A DNA stretch of 64,000 nucleotides from Bordetella genomosp. 8 (GTDB lineage Bacteria; Pseudomonadota; Gammaproteobacteria; Burkholderiales; Burkholderiaceae_B): contig NZ_CP021108.1 of the NCBI RefSeq assembly GCF_002119685.1, positions 1,922,001 through 1,986,000 of the forward strand, given 5' to 3'. The translations under genes were made by a program, and so were the position numbers. Positions 16,236 to 24,757 of the stretch are shown here, one piece after another (the first letter of the stretch is position 1; every line of letters starts with the position of its first letter). The notes beneath the pieces were generated by a model, which had not been told where the DNA came from, did not search any database, and saw only the letters and a list, made by a program, of their open reading frames with translations.

Positions 16236-17696
16236 TCAGCCGATCTGCACCGGTACGAACAGTTTGCCGTCGCCGCGCTGGACCAGCAGGGCGGCGGTCT
16301 TGCCGGCCTTGGCCACGGCGCTGCGTACTTCATTGACATTGCGCGTCGGCACGCCGTTCACGGACAGGATGATGTCGCCGGCCTGGATGCCCGCCTTGGC
16401 GGCGGCGCCTTCCGCCTGTTCCACCAGCAGCCCTTGCGTGCCTGCCTGTTGCTGTTCGTCCGGGGTCAAGGGGCGCAGCGCCAGACCGAGCCTGGCGTGT
16501 TGTCCATCTTGCGACGCATCGGACGCGACGGCCTCCTGCTTGCCGTAGGTACCCAGGGTGGCGGCGATCTCGACGGGCTTGCCGTCGCGCCACACGTCCA
16601 GTTTCACGCGTTGGCCGGGGTCCTCCAACGTGATGACCGAGGACAGGTCGCCCGACGAGACGATGGGACGTCCGTCGATCGCGCGGATGACGTCGCCGGA
16701 CTTCAAGCCCGCCTTGTCGGCCGCGCTGCCTTTTTCCACGTTGGCGACCAGCGCGCCGGTCGGACTGTCCAGCTTGAAGGAGTTCGCCAGATCCTGGTTG
16801 ACCTCCTGCACGGTCACGCCCAGCATGGCATGCCGTACCTTGCCGTGCGCCACGATCTCGTCCTTGATCTTGGTGGCGACGTTGATGGGGATGGCGAACG
16901 ACAACCCCTGGAAGCCGCCGGTGCGCGTATAGATCTGCGAGTTGATGCCGACCACTTCCCCGCGGGTGTTGAACAGCGGACCGCCGGAATTGCCGGGGTT
17001 GACCGCGACGTCGGTCTGGATGAAAGGCACGGACGTATCGTCGGGCAGCGAGCGGCCCTTGGCGCTGACAATGCCGGCCGTCGCGGTGTTTTCCAGGCCG
17101 TAGGGCGAGCCGATGGCCAGCACCCAATCGCCGACGTTGACATTGTCGACGTTGCCTATCTTGACCACCGGCAGGTTGGAGGCATCGATCTTGATCACCG
17201 CCACGTCGGTCACCGGGTCGCTGCCCAGCACCTTGGCGCGATACTCGCGGCGATCGGTCAGCTTGACGGTGACTTCATTGGCGTCCTGTACGACGTGGGC
17301 GTTGGTCAGGATCACGCCATCCGGGCTGATGATGAAGCCGGAGCCTTCACCCCGGATCGGGACTTCCCGCGTGCCGGGACCCATCTGGCCGGGCATGCCG
17401 GGAAAGCCCGGCATGCCGCCGAAGAACTGGGCGAACGGGTCCTGCTGCAGGGCGACCTTCTTGGTGCCCGAAACGCTTATGTTCACCACCGCCGGGCCGT
17501 ACTGGCGCGTGATCTGCGCGAAGTTCGGCAGCGACATGGTGCCGGCCGCCGGTTGCACCTGCTGCGTCGACGCGGGCGGGGCGCTTTCCGCGTGGGATAC
17601 CGTGCCCATGACGCCAGCGGCCGCGGTGGCGCCGATGACGCCGGCCGCGACCAATGACATCGTCAAACGGGTGGGAGAGAAGGTTTTGAATTTCAT
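16236..17696 (-). CDS. degP: Periplasmic serine protease/chaperone of the DegP (HtrA/MucD) family
   Basis: Periplasmic protease that degrades misfolded envelope proteins. Of 486 residues, a signal peptide ends near SHAESA. The trypsin-like domain has the complete triad His134 (TNAHVV), Asp164 (PVTDVAV) and Ser237 (NPGNSGGPL), followed by two PDZ domains (from about 290 and 400). The long Gly/Pro/Met-rich LA-loop (FFGGMPGFPGMPGQMGPG) is typical of betaproteobacterial MucD-like enzymes. The start at 17696 (MKFKTFSP) has an aagga site. A second in-frame ATG at 17747 has an even better aggagg site and would add 17 hydrophilic residues. It follows a two-component system on the same strand, so envelope-stress control is likely. 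Confidence 0.95.
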   Translation of the reverse strand: MKFKTFSPTRLTMSLVAAGVIGATAAAGVMGTVSHAESAPPASTQQVQPAAGTMSLPNFAQITRQYGPAVVNISVSGTKKVALQQDPFAQFFGGMPGFPGMPGQMGPGTREVPIRGEGSGFIISPDGVILTNAHVVQDANEVTVKLTDRREYRAKVLGSDPVTDVAVIKIDASNLPVVKIGNVDNVNVGDWVLAIGSPYGLENTATAGIVSAKGRSLPDDTSVPFIQTDVAVNPGNSGGPLFNTRGEVVGINSQIYTRTGGFQGLSFAIPINVATKIKDEIVAHGKVRHAMLGVTVQEVNQDLANSFKLDSPTGALVANVEKGSAADKAGLKSGDVIRAIDGRPIVSSGDLSSVITLEDPGQRVKLDVWRDGKPVEIAATLGTYGKQEAVASDASQDGQHARLGLALRPLTPDEQQQAGTQGLLVEQAEGAAAKAGIQAGDIILSVNGVPTRNVNEVRSAVAKAGKTAALLVQRGDGKLFVPVQIG

Positions 17697-17788
17697 GTCG
17701 GGTCCTTGAGCGCTAGTCCTTGGGCTTCGTTCCGGTCGCTCGTTCATCGAGCGCCTCCTGGAACACGGCGCTATCTTCGGACCCGATC

Positions 17789-17804
17789 CTTAGGCGAAAC
17801 TTAA
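17789..17804. promoter_or_regulatory. CTTAG-N6-CTTAA direct repeat, candidate QseB/PmrA-type box before degP
   Basis: Two CTTAR pentamers are spaced one helical turn apart (11-base period), the pattern bound by PmrA/QseB-type response regulators. The second pentamer includes the stop codon of the kinase gene. The site is about 95 bases upstream of the degP start. The adjacent response regulator belongs to this subgroup, so autoregulated control of degP is plausible but unproven. Confidence 0.5.
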
Positions 17805-19135
17805 GCGGCGGCGCTCGCGGGAAAACGCACGCGCACGCGCAGGCCGCCCAGGCGGGGAGCATCTTCGAGGAAAACGGCGGCCTGATGGCGGCGGGCCACG
17901 GCGTCGACGATGGACAGGCCCAGGCCGCTGCCCACCGCGTCATGGTTCTGCGCGCGGTAGAAGCGATCGAACACCCGCTCGCGCTCGGCGGGCGGAATGC
18001 CGGGACCGCTGTCGTCGACGGTCAGCGTGACGGCGTCGCCATGGACATCGATGCCGACGTCGATACGGCCCTCCGCGGGCGTGTATTTGATGGCGTTGTC
18101 CAGCAGGTTGCGCGCCAGCAGCGCCAGGGCGTCGGGATCGCCGCGCACCCACGCCTGCGGCACGCCGTCCATGCCGATATCCATGCACTTGGCATTGGCT
18201 TCCGGCAGGATGTCGGAGATGGATTGCCGCATCAGCTGCACGAGTTCCACCGGGCCAGCGGCGGTCTGTGTGGCCGCGGCATCGTGGCGGGCCATCGAGA
18301 GCAGTTGCTCGATCAGCCGCGATGCCCGATCGATGCCCGCGGCAAGCCGTTCCACCGCGACGCGCCGCGCGGCTTCGTCGCCGGGGCGCTGCAAGGCCTG
18401 CAATTGCAGGCGCAGCGCGGCCAGTGGTGAGCGCAGTTCATGCGCGGCATCGCCGACGAAGCGCTTCTGTGTCGCGAAGGCCTGCCGCGTGCGCTCCAGC
18501 AGCAGGTTCAATTCGTGCACCAGCGGGCGGATTTCATCCGGCAGGCCGGTCTCGGCCACCGGCGACAGCGCTTCCGGCTGGCGCTTGGCCAGGTCGTCGC
18601 GCGTGCGTCGCACGGGCCGTAGCGATGCGCCCACGACCCACCAGACGACGATCATCAGCAGCGGCGCCGCGGCCGCGATGGGGCCGACGCTGCGCAGCGC
18701 CAGCGCCCGCGCGGTCTTCTGCCGTACGTCCATGTCCTGCGCCACCTGCGTCACCTGGAAGGGTGTCGCCATCGCGTACACGCGGTAGGTCGACGCCCCC
18801 GCCTTTACCGTCGAAAAGCCCAGGACCACGGGATCCGGCAGCAACTTGCCGGACGCGGACTTGAACAGTCGCGCCCCGTCCACCGTCCAGATCTGGATGA
18901 TCAGGTTGTCGGCCGACGCCGGCCCCGTCGGGGTCGACGGCGTGGCGCTGAGCAGGCCATCGCCCGCCGTCAGCGATGCGGCCGTGCGCTGCAACTGCGT
19001 GTCGAAGATTTCGTCGGTCTGCTGGAGGATGTTGCGGTAGGCCACGATGCCTTGCACCAGCGCGGCGAGCAGGATCGAGGCGAACAGGAAAAATATCAGG
19101 CGGCCTCGCAGCGAGGACCCGAGCGGAATCTTCAT
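17801..19135 (-). CDS. Sensor histidine kinase (QseC/TctE-like)
   Basis: Inner-membrane kinase of 444 residues. TM1 is at about 11-33 (LIFFLFASILLAALVQGIVAY), followed by a periplasmic sensor domain of about 115 residues and TM2 near 150-172 (LLMIVVWWVVG). The HisKA motif AAHELRSPLAAL places the phospho-acceptor His at 232. The ATPase boxes are complete (DNAIKYTP, DDSGPGIP, GSGLGLSIV). The domain order matches QseC/TctE-type kinases. The ATG overlaps the response-regulator stop (ATGA), so the pair is co-translated; degP follows 104 bases on. The signal is unknown, but the linkage to degP suggests envelope damage. Confidence 0.94.
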   Translation of the reverse strand: MKIPLGSSLRGRLIFFLFASILLAALVQGIVAYRNILQQTDEIFDTQLQRTAASLTAGDGLLSATPSTPTGPASADNLIIQIWTVDGARLFKSASGKLLPDPVVLGFSTVKAGASTYRVYAMATPFQVTQVAQDMDVRQKTARALALRSVGPIAAAAPLLMIVVWWVVGASLRPVRRTRDDLAKRQPEALSPVAETGLPDEIRPLVHELNLLLERTRQAFATQKRFVGDAAHELRSPLAALRLQLQALQRPGDEAARRVAVERLAAGIDRASRLIEQLLSMARHDAAATQTAAGPVELVQLMRQSISDILPEANAKCMDIGMDGVPQAWVRGDPDALALLARNLLDNAIKYTPAEGRIDVGIDVHGDAVTLTVDDSGPGIPPAERERVFDRFYRAQNHDAVGSGLGLSIVDAVARRHQAAVFLEDAPRLGGLRVRVRFPASAAA

Positions 19136-19791
19136 GTCTTGGGTATCACGTAGCCGACGCCACGCACGTTCTGGATGAAGCGCTGGCCCAGCTTCTTGCG
19201 CAAGCCGTGAATATAGACCTCCACGGCATTGCTGCTGATTTCTTCCTGCCAGCTGTAGAGCTTTTCCTCGAGCTGGGCGCGCGACAATATCATGCCGGGC
19301 CGGGCGATCAGCGGTTCCAGCACGGCCCACTCGCGCGCGGTCAGCGTCACCGGCTCGCCATTGACACGCGCGGAGCGATCCTGCGGATCGATGCTGACGC
19401 CGGCATGCTCGAACACCGGTTCGGCGCGGCCGGCGCTGCGCCGTATCAGCGCGCGCATGCGGGCCAGCAGTTCGTCCATGTCGTAAGGCTTGATGACGTA
19501 GTCGTCCGCGCCGGCGTCCAGGCCGGCGATGCGGTCGGCCACCGCGTCGCGCGCGGTGGCGATCAGCACCGGCGTGCGGTTGCGGCGCGTGCGCAGGTCG
19601 CGCAACAGGTTAAGGCCGTCCCGATCGGGCAGGCCGAGGTCCAGCAGCACCAGGTCGTAGGGACCGGTACGCAAGGCCAGGTCCGCACCCTTGCCGTTCA
19701 TTTCCCAGTCCACCGCATAGTTTTCCGCGCGCAGGCCGTCGAGCACGCTTTCGCCGATCATCCGATCGTCTTCCACCAAAAGAATGCGCAT
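19132..19791 (-). CDS. OmpR-family response regulator (QseB/PmrA-like)
   Basis: DNA-binding response regulator of 219 residues. The receiver is canonical: the acidic pair VEDD at 6-9, phospho-acceptor Asp51 (LVLLDLGLP), Thr in IATA and Lys in YVIKPYD. The winged helix has NAVEVYIHGLRKKLG and ends with VRGVGYVI. An aaggag site lies 5 bases before the ATG. It is the first gene of a three-gene set with the kinase and degP. A single CTTAAG half-site (19857-19862) lies about 66 bases upstream of the start, matching the half-site in front of degP. Closest in type to QseB/PmrA/TctD; the exact orthology is not certain. Confidence 0.94.
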   Translation of the reverse strand: MRILLVEDDRMIGESVLDGLRAENYAVDWEMNGKGADLALRTGPYDLVLLDLGLPDRDGLNLLRDLRTRRNRTPVLIATARDAVADRIAGLDAGADDYVIKPYDMDELLARMRALIRRSAGRAEPVFEHAGVSIDPQDRSARVNGEPVTLTAREWAVLEPLIARPGMILSRAQLEEKLYSWQEEISSNAVEVYIHGLRKKLGQRFIQNVRGVGYVIPKT

Positions 19792-20014
19792 GCGTTTCTC
19801 CTTCAGCGTGTCCCGGTCCGGCGTTATAAGCTCTGGCGTTGGAGCCTGACACCCTTCTTAAGTTCCTGGCGCGGCTGACGCGCGCCGAGCATACGGACAG
19901 GAAGCGTGTATGCGGTCTGCTCTCCTTTTGTAACTTCCCGAAGCGGCTTATGGTTACACCCCTGGGCTATAACGTAACTGTCATACCCGCCACACGCGGC
20001 AAGAGTAAACAAAC

Positions 20015-20752
20015 GTGCAGAGCCTATCCTTACCCGTCACGAGCGAGAACGTCGACAAACATGCTTTTTTGTTCGACCTGGACGGAACGTTGGCGCCCAT
20101 CGCCGCGACGCCGCAACAGGCGCACGTTCCGAGCGAAACGCTGGACGTGCTGGCGCGCCTGGGAAAACTGACCGGCGGCGCCATCGCGATTGTATCGGGC
20201 AGGCCACTTTCGCAGATCGACGCGCTGGTGCAACCGCTGTTGCTGACCGGCGCCGGCCTGCACGGCGCGCAATGGCGCGGCCCTGACGGCGTCATGCACG
20301 AGTTGCCGGTCGACACCAGGGCCGTTGCTGGCATGGTGGAGGCCCTGGCGCCGCTGGTCGATCGGTGGCCCGGCACGCAACTGGAACACAAGGGCTTGTC
20401 ACTGGCCTTTCACTACCGCAATGCGCCCGACCGCGAACACGACGTGCGCATCGCGACCGAACTGGCGGTCGCGCCGCATGCCGATCGCTTCGTGTTGCAG
20501 CCCGGCAAGATGGTGGTCGAGATCAAGCCGCGCCAGGCGAGCAAGGCGGGTGCCATCAACCGATTGATGGGTATGGCGCCCTTCGCGGGGCGCGTACCCT
20601 TGTTCGCGGGAGACGACCTGACGGATGAAGCCGGGTTTCAGGCGGTGAAGTCCCTGGGGGGCGTCACCATCAAGATCGGGGAAGGGGAGAGCGTCGCCGA
20701 CTGGCGCTTTCCCACGCCTGCCGCGCTGGCGGCCTGGCTCGCGTTGCTTTGA
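20015..20752 (+). CDS. otsB: Trehalose-6-phosphate phosphatase
   Basis: HAD-superfamily phosphatase that converts trehalose 6-phosphate to trehalose, the second step of the OtsAB pathway. Of 245 residues, HAD motif I is DLDGT (nucleophile Asp21, acid Asp23), motif II lies around IVSGRPL, the Lys is in VVEIKPR, and motif IV is LFAGDDLTDE. The C-terminus (TPAALAAWL) is typical of the family. The start codon is GTG. It precedes otsA by 34 bases on the same strand, so the two form an operon. The 223-base divergent gap to the response regulator should hold its promoter, but I cannot pick one confidently. Confidence 0.95.
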   Translation: MQSLSLPVTSENVDKHAFLFDLDGTLAPIAATPQQAHVPSETLDVLARLGKLTGGAIAIVSGRPLSQIDALVQPLLLTGAGLHGAQWRGPDGVMHELPVDTRAVAGMVEALAPLVDRWPGTQLEHKGLSLAFHYRNAPDREHDVRIATELAVAPHADRFVLQPGKMVVEIKPRQASKAGAINRLMGMAPFAGRVPLFAGDDLTDEAGFQAVKSLGGVTIKIGEGESVADWRFPTPAALAAWLALL

Positions 20753-20786
20753 GCCCCCCGCAAACACTAGAACAAGGAGGTCGGCC

Positions 20787-22190
20787 ATGAGCAGGCTAGT
20801 CGTCGTATCCAATCGGGTCGCGCCCATCGCGGAAGGAAAACCCACGGCCGGCGGGCTGGCGGTTGGCGTTTTCGATGCGCTGAAACAGACTGGCGGCATA
20901 TGGTTCGGATGGAGCGGCGACATCGTCGACGGCTCCACGCCTCCGGATACGGTGCACAAGGACACGCGCGACAACATCACCTATGCCACCGTCGCCTTGT
21001 CGCGTACGGATTACGACCAGTACTACCGTGGGTTCTCCAACGGCATGCTATGGCCGGTGTTCCATTACCGCCCCGATCTGGCCCGCTACGATCGCCGCGA
21101 ATACGCCGGCTATTGCCGCGTCAACCGCTGGCTGGTGGAACGGCTCAAGCCGCTGCTGCAGCCCGACGATATCCTGTGGGTGCACGATTACCATCTGCTG
21201 CCTTTCGCGCGCGCCTGCCGGCAGGCGGGCATACGCAACCGCATCGGGTTCTTCCTGCATATCCCGTTTCCCGCCGAGCCGGTCATGGCGACGGTGCCGC
21301 CGCACCGCGAATTGATGGAAGCGATGTGCGCCTACGATCTGGTGGGTTTCCAGACCGACTCGGACCGCCGAGCCTTCGTCGATTATGTCTGTCGGCGGCT
21401 GGGCGCCGGGCGCCGCGGCGACCGCTACGTCGAGATCGGCGGACACCGGATCGGCGCCGGGGTGTACCCCATCGGCATCTATCCCGACGAAATTCGCGAG
21501 CTGTCGCTCAAGCACAACCGCTCGCGCCAGATCACCAACCTGAAGCAGGGATTGCAGCAGCGCCGGCTGATGGTCAGCGTCGACAGGCTGGACTACAGCA
21601 AGGGCATGGTCGAACGCTTCACGGCTTTCGAGCGCCTGCTGGAGATGACGCCGGCACACCGCGGCCAGGTGACCTTCGTGCAGATCGCGCCGCCGTCGCG
21701 TTCGGACGTGGAGCAATACCGCCGGATCCGCCGCCAGCTTGAAAGCGCCGCCGGCAGCATCAACGGCCGCTGGTCCGACCTGGCGTGGACGCCGCTGCGC
21801 TACATCAACAAGTCCTATGACCGGTCGCTGCTGATGTCGCTGTTCCGGGCATCGCAGGTGGGGTACGTCACGCCGCTGCGCGATGGCATGAACCTGGTGG
21901 CCAAGGAATACGTCGCCGCCCAGCCGGAAGACGATCCCGGCGTGCTGGTGCTGTCGGAATTCGCCGGCGCGGCCGAAGAACTGGGCGAAGGCGCGCTGCT
22001 GGTCAATCCGTACGACGCGGACGGCATGGCGGAAACGCTGGACCGCGCCCTGACCATGGCCTTGCCGGAACGCGTGGCCCGCCATCGCAACATGCTGGCG
22101 CGGCTGACCGAAAACAACCTATCGCGCTGGCGCGACCGCTTCCTGAGCGACCTGCAGAGCGAAACCGTCACGCCCGAAGTCGTGGCTTGA
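20787..22190 (+). CDS. otsA: Alpha,alpha-trehalose-phosphate synthase (UDP/GDP-glucose dependent)
   Basis: GT20 glycosyltransferase that joins a nucleotide glucose and glucose 6-phosphate to give trehalose 6-phosphate. The length (467 residues) is normal. Signatures are the N-terminal VVSNRVAPI and [11 protein letters not shown], the active-site loop [25 protein letters not shown] with the phosphate-binding residues, and the nucleotide-sugar site [17 protein letters not shown] textbook aaggagg site lies 8 bases before the ATG. With otsB it gives a complete trehalose pathway, normally for osmotic, heat or desiccation protection. Confidence 0.97.
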   Translation: MSRLVVVSNRVAPIAEGKPTAGGLAVGVFDALKQTGGIWFGWSGDIVDGSTPPDTVHKDTRDNITYATVALSRTDYDQYYRGFSNGMLWPVFHYRPDLARYDRREYAGYCRVNRWLVERLKPLLQPDDILWVHDYHLLPFARACRQAGIRNRIGFFLHIPFPAEPVMATVPPHRELMEAMCAYDLVGFQTDSDRRAFVDYVCRRLGAGRRGDRYVEIGGHRIGAGVYPIGIYPDEIRELSLKHNRSRQITNLKQGLQQRRLMVSVDRLDYSKGMVERFTAFERLLEMTPAHRGQVTFVQIAPPSRSDVEQYRRIRRQLESAAGSINGRWSDLAWTPLRYINKSYDRSLLMSLFRASQVGYVTPLRDGMNLVAKEYVAAQPEDDPGVLVLSEFAGAAEELGEGALLVNPYDADGMAETLDRALTMALPERVARHRNMLARLTENNLSRWRDRFLSDLQSETVTPEVVA

Positions 22191-22192
22191 CT

Positions 22193-22441
22193 TCAACGGC
22201 GGTGCGCGGAAATGGTGTAGCGTTCGCTGCGGGCGCGCGCCATTGCCTTGCGCACTTCGTCGACGGAATCGGCGAATTCGTCGATGAAATTGAAGACACC
22301 TTCCACCGAATCGAACAGGAAATTGGCGGCCGGCACGGCCACGCGGCGCTGGGCGAAGCGAGCGGTCGCGCGGGCGCCGCGCTTGAGCGCGGCGGTATCG
22401 GAGGGGGTGAGACTGAGGGCGGAAAGGCGGCGCGAACCCAT
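22193..22441 (-). CDS. Small basic hypothetical protein
   Basis: An 82-residue protein opposite in direction to the genes around it, ending 3 bases from the otsA stop. The N-terminal half is basic (ALKRGARATARFAQRR); the middle is acidic and aromatic (FDSVEGVFNFIDEFADSVDEVRKAM) and looks like an amphipathic helix. No signal peptide, membrane segment or known motif is seen. An aggag site lies 6 bases before the chosen ATG, and longer in-frame starts lack one. A possible promoter (TTGCGG, 18 bases, TATCAT) is on the minus strand at 22496-22525. Function unknown; its place between the trehalose and glucan genes is the only clue. Confidence 0.6.
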   Translation of the reverse strand: MGSRRLSALSLTPSDTAALKRGARATARFAQRRVAVPAANFLFDSVEGVFNFIDEFADSVDEVRKAMARARSERYTISAHRR

Positions 22442-22685
22442 GGTGCTGCTCCTGTCGGGGAAGAAAATGGTAGGCCGTACTGGGCCTGTGCAATCATGAT
22501 AAACACCTATATTGATGCGCCGCAACAAGCGTTTAGGCAGTTGCTAAACCCCGTTGCATATAAGCGTCCGTGTGCCTTTTCATGGTGCGCATGCCCCGGA
22601 AAATCCGCCGTAATGGTGCAGCGCAATGTCGTTTGGCCGCAACAGTGCTGACGGCCCGCGCGACGGTCACCCGCGGGAAGGCGAA

Positions 22686-24725
22686 ATGGATATGAAGCCG
22701 CCATCCGCGCGGGAGTCCGATGAATGGCTGGAAGCCGACGGCCGGGGCGGCTACGCCAGCGGCACGGTGAGCGGCCTGCGCACGCGCCGGTATCACGCCC
22801 TGCTCCTGTGCGCCACCCGGCCGCCGACCGGACGCAAGGTACTGGTGAATGGCGTCGAGGCCTGGGTGGAGACGGCGGGCACCCGCCAGTCCCTGACACG
22901 CCAGCGCTACGCGCCGGACCTGATCGTGCCGGACGATGCCGCCGACGTGCTGGCCTTCGACCCGCATCCCTGGCCGGGCTGGCGCCTGCGCCTGCGGGAC
23001 GGCCGCCTGTTGCGCATGGCCTGCTTCGTCGACAAGGCCAGCGCGCGCACGGTGCTGCGCTGGGACCTGGAAGGCGCGGCGGAGGCCGGCGTGCTCATCC
23101 TGAAGGTGCGCCCCTTGCTGTCCGGCCGCGATTACCATGCGCTGCATCGCGAGAATCCGGCCTTCGATTTCTCCGCGGCCGTGGACGGCCAGCGCGTGCG
23201 GTGGCGGCCATACGGCCACGCGCCGGCGGTGCTGGCGCATACCAACGGCCGTTATGCGCATGAGCCCGATTGGTATCGCAACTTCTGCTATGCGCGCGAG
23301 CGCGAGCGGGGCCTGGACGACATCGAGGACCTGGCGACGCCGGGCGTCTTCTCGTTCGACCTGGGGGCCGGCCCCGCGGTCATGATCCTGTCCGCGGTGG
23401 CGTTGCCGGCCGTGGACGGCGCGGCGCCCGAAGCACCCGGTGCGGACGATGCGGTCGTTGCGGTCGCCCCGGCGCCTGAAGCGGACGACGCCGTCGCCCT
23501 GGCGTCGGACCTGGCCGAGCGGGAAGCCGCGCGCCGTGCCGCCTATCCCGACCGCCTGCGCCGCGCCGCCGATGCCTACGTGGTGTCGCGCGCGCAGGGG
23601 CTGACCCTGGTGGCGGGCTATCCCTGGTTCACCGACTGGGGGCGCGACACCTTCATCGCGATGCGCGGCCTGCTGCTGGCGACGGGCCGCCTGGACGAAG
23701 CGCGCGCCATCCTGCTCGAATGGGCCCGCTACATTTCCCAGGGCATGTTGCCCAACACCTTTCCGGACGAAGGCAACGAACCCGCCTACAACTCGGTGGA
23801 CGCATCGCTGTGGTTCGTCATTGCCGCGCACGATTACATGGAAACGGGGCACGCCGATGACGCCGTGCGCGCCAGCCTGCGTGCCGCCATCGATACCATC
23901 GTGGCCGGTTACGCCGGCGGCACGCGTCATGGCATCGCGGCCGACGCCGACGGGCTGCTGCGCGCGGGATGTCCCGGCATGCAGCTGACCTGGATGGACG
24001 CCAAGGTGGGCGATTGGGTGGTGACGCCGCGCATCGGCAAGCCCGTGGAAGTGCAGGCGCTGTGGATCAATGCGCTACGTATCGCGGCCGCCTGGAACGC
24101 CGGCTGCCGCGAATTGGAAAGGCAGGCCACGGCGTCGTTCGCGCGGCGCTTCCCCAAGCCCGATGGCAGCGGGCTGTATGACGTCGTGGATGACGGGCAT
24201 GAAGCCGGCCGCCTGGATGGCAGCGTGCGGCCGAACCAGCTGTTCGCCGTGGGCGGACTGCCGCATGCCATCGTGCAGGGACCATTGGCGCGCGCAGTCG
24301 TGGCGCAGGTCGAGGCCGCGCTGTTGACGCCCATGGGGCCGCGCACGCTGGCGCCCGGCGATCCGGCCTATACCGGGCACTACCGCGGCGGACCGGTGCA
24401 GCGGGACGCCGCCTACCACCAGGGCACGGCATGGCCGTGGCTGATCGGCGCGTTCGTGCAGGCCTGGCTGCGCACCCGCGCGACGGCTGGCGCACAGGGG
24501 GACGAGCTGAGCCCGGCGGCCCTGGAGCAGGCCCGCGAGCGCTGGCTGGCGCCCCTGTATCGGCATCTGGATGAGGCCGGATTGGACCATGTGTCGGAGA
24601 TCGCCGACGGCGATGCGCCGCATCGCTGCGCGGGCGCGCCTTTCCAGGCCTGGTCGCTGGGCGAATTGCTGCGTGTGGAAAACATGTTGCGGGATGCCGT
24701 GCGCGATGTCGCGCGGACGCGGTAA
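22686..24725 (+). CDS. Amylo-alpha-1,6-glucosidase (glycogen debranching enzyme, GH133 type)
   Basis: Predicted to cleave alpha-1,6 branch stubs in glycogen-like glucans. Of 679 residues, the N-terminal domain has the GDE_N hallmark EADGRGGYASGTVSGLRTRR and the C-terminal (alpha/alpha)6 domain has PWFTDWGRDTFIAMRG and LTWMDAKVGDW. Catalytic acids are expected in these blocks and near HRCAGAPFQAWSLGE. An Ala/Asp-rich stretch (around 255-285) links the domains. The start at 22686 has a gaaggcg site; an upstream in-frame ATG at 22626 adds 20 residues with no family match. No glg genes are present in the window, so the substrate may be imported or made elsewhere. Confidence 0.9.
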   Translation: MDMKPPSARESDEWLEADGRGGYASGTVSGLRTRRYHALLLCATRPPTGRKVLVNGVEAWVETAGTRQSLTRQRYAPDLIVPDDAADVLAFDPHPWPGWRLRLRDGRLLRMACFVDKASARTVLRWDLEGAAEAGVLILKVRPLLSGRDYHALHRENPAFDFSAAVDGQRVRWRPYGHAPAVLAHTNGRYAHEPDWYRNFCYARERERGLDDIEDLATPGVFSFDLGAGPAVMILSAVALPAVDGAAPEAPGADDAVVAVAPAPEADDAVALASDLAEREAARRAAYPDRLRRAADAYVVSRAQGLTLVAGYPWFTDWGRDTFIAMRGLLLATGRLDEARAILLEWARYISQGMLPNTFPDEGNEPAYNSVDASLWFVIAAHDYMETGHADDAVRASLRAAIDTIVAGYAGGTRHGIAADADGLLRAGCPGMQLTWMDAKVGDWVVTPRIGKPVEVQALWINALRIAAAWNAGCRELERQATASFARRFPKPDGSGLYDVVDDGHEAGRLDGSVRPNQLFAVGGLPHAIVQGPLARAVVAQVEAALLTPMGPRTLAPGDPAYTGHYRGGPVQRDAAYHQGTAWPWLIGAFVQAWLRTRATAGAQGDELSPAALEQARERWLAPLYRHLDEAGLDHVSEIADGDAPHRCAGAPFQAWSLGELLRVENMLRDAVRDVARTR

Positions 24726-24757
24726 ATTCATCGTTTCGCCTGTTGCAAGGACGCGCC

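Noticed and set aside
16043..16339. Longer N-terminus for the NlpD-like lipoprotein, starting inside the degP 3' end.
   Set aside because: A strong degP terminator lies inside it, and the lipobox would then be about 140 residues from the start, too far for a signal peptide.
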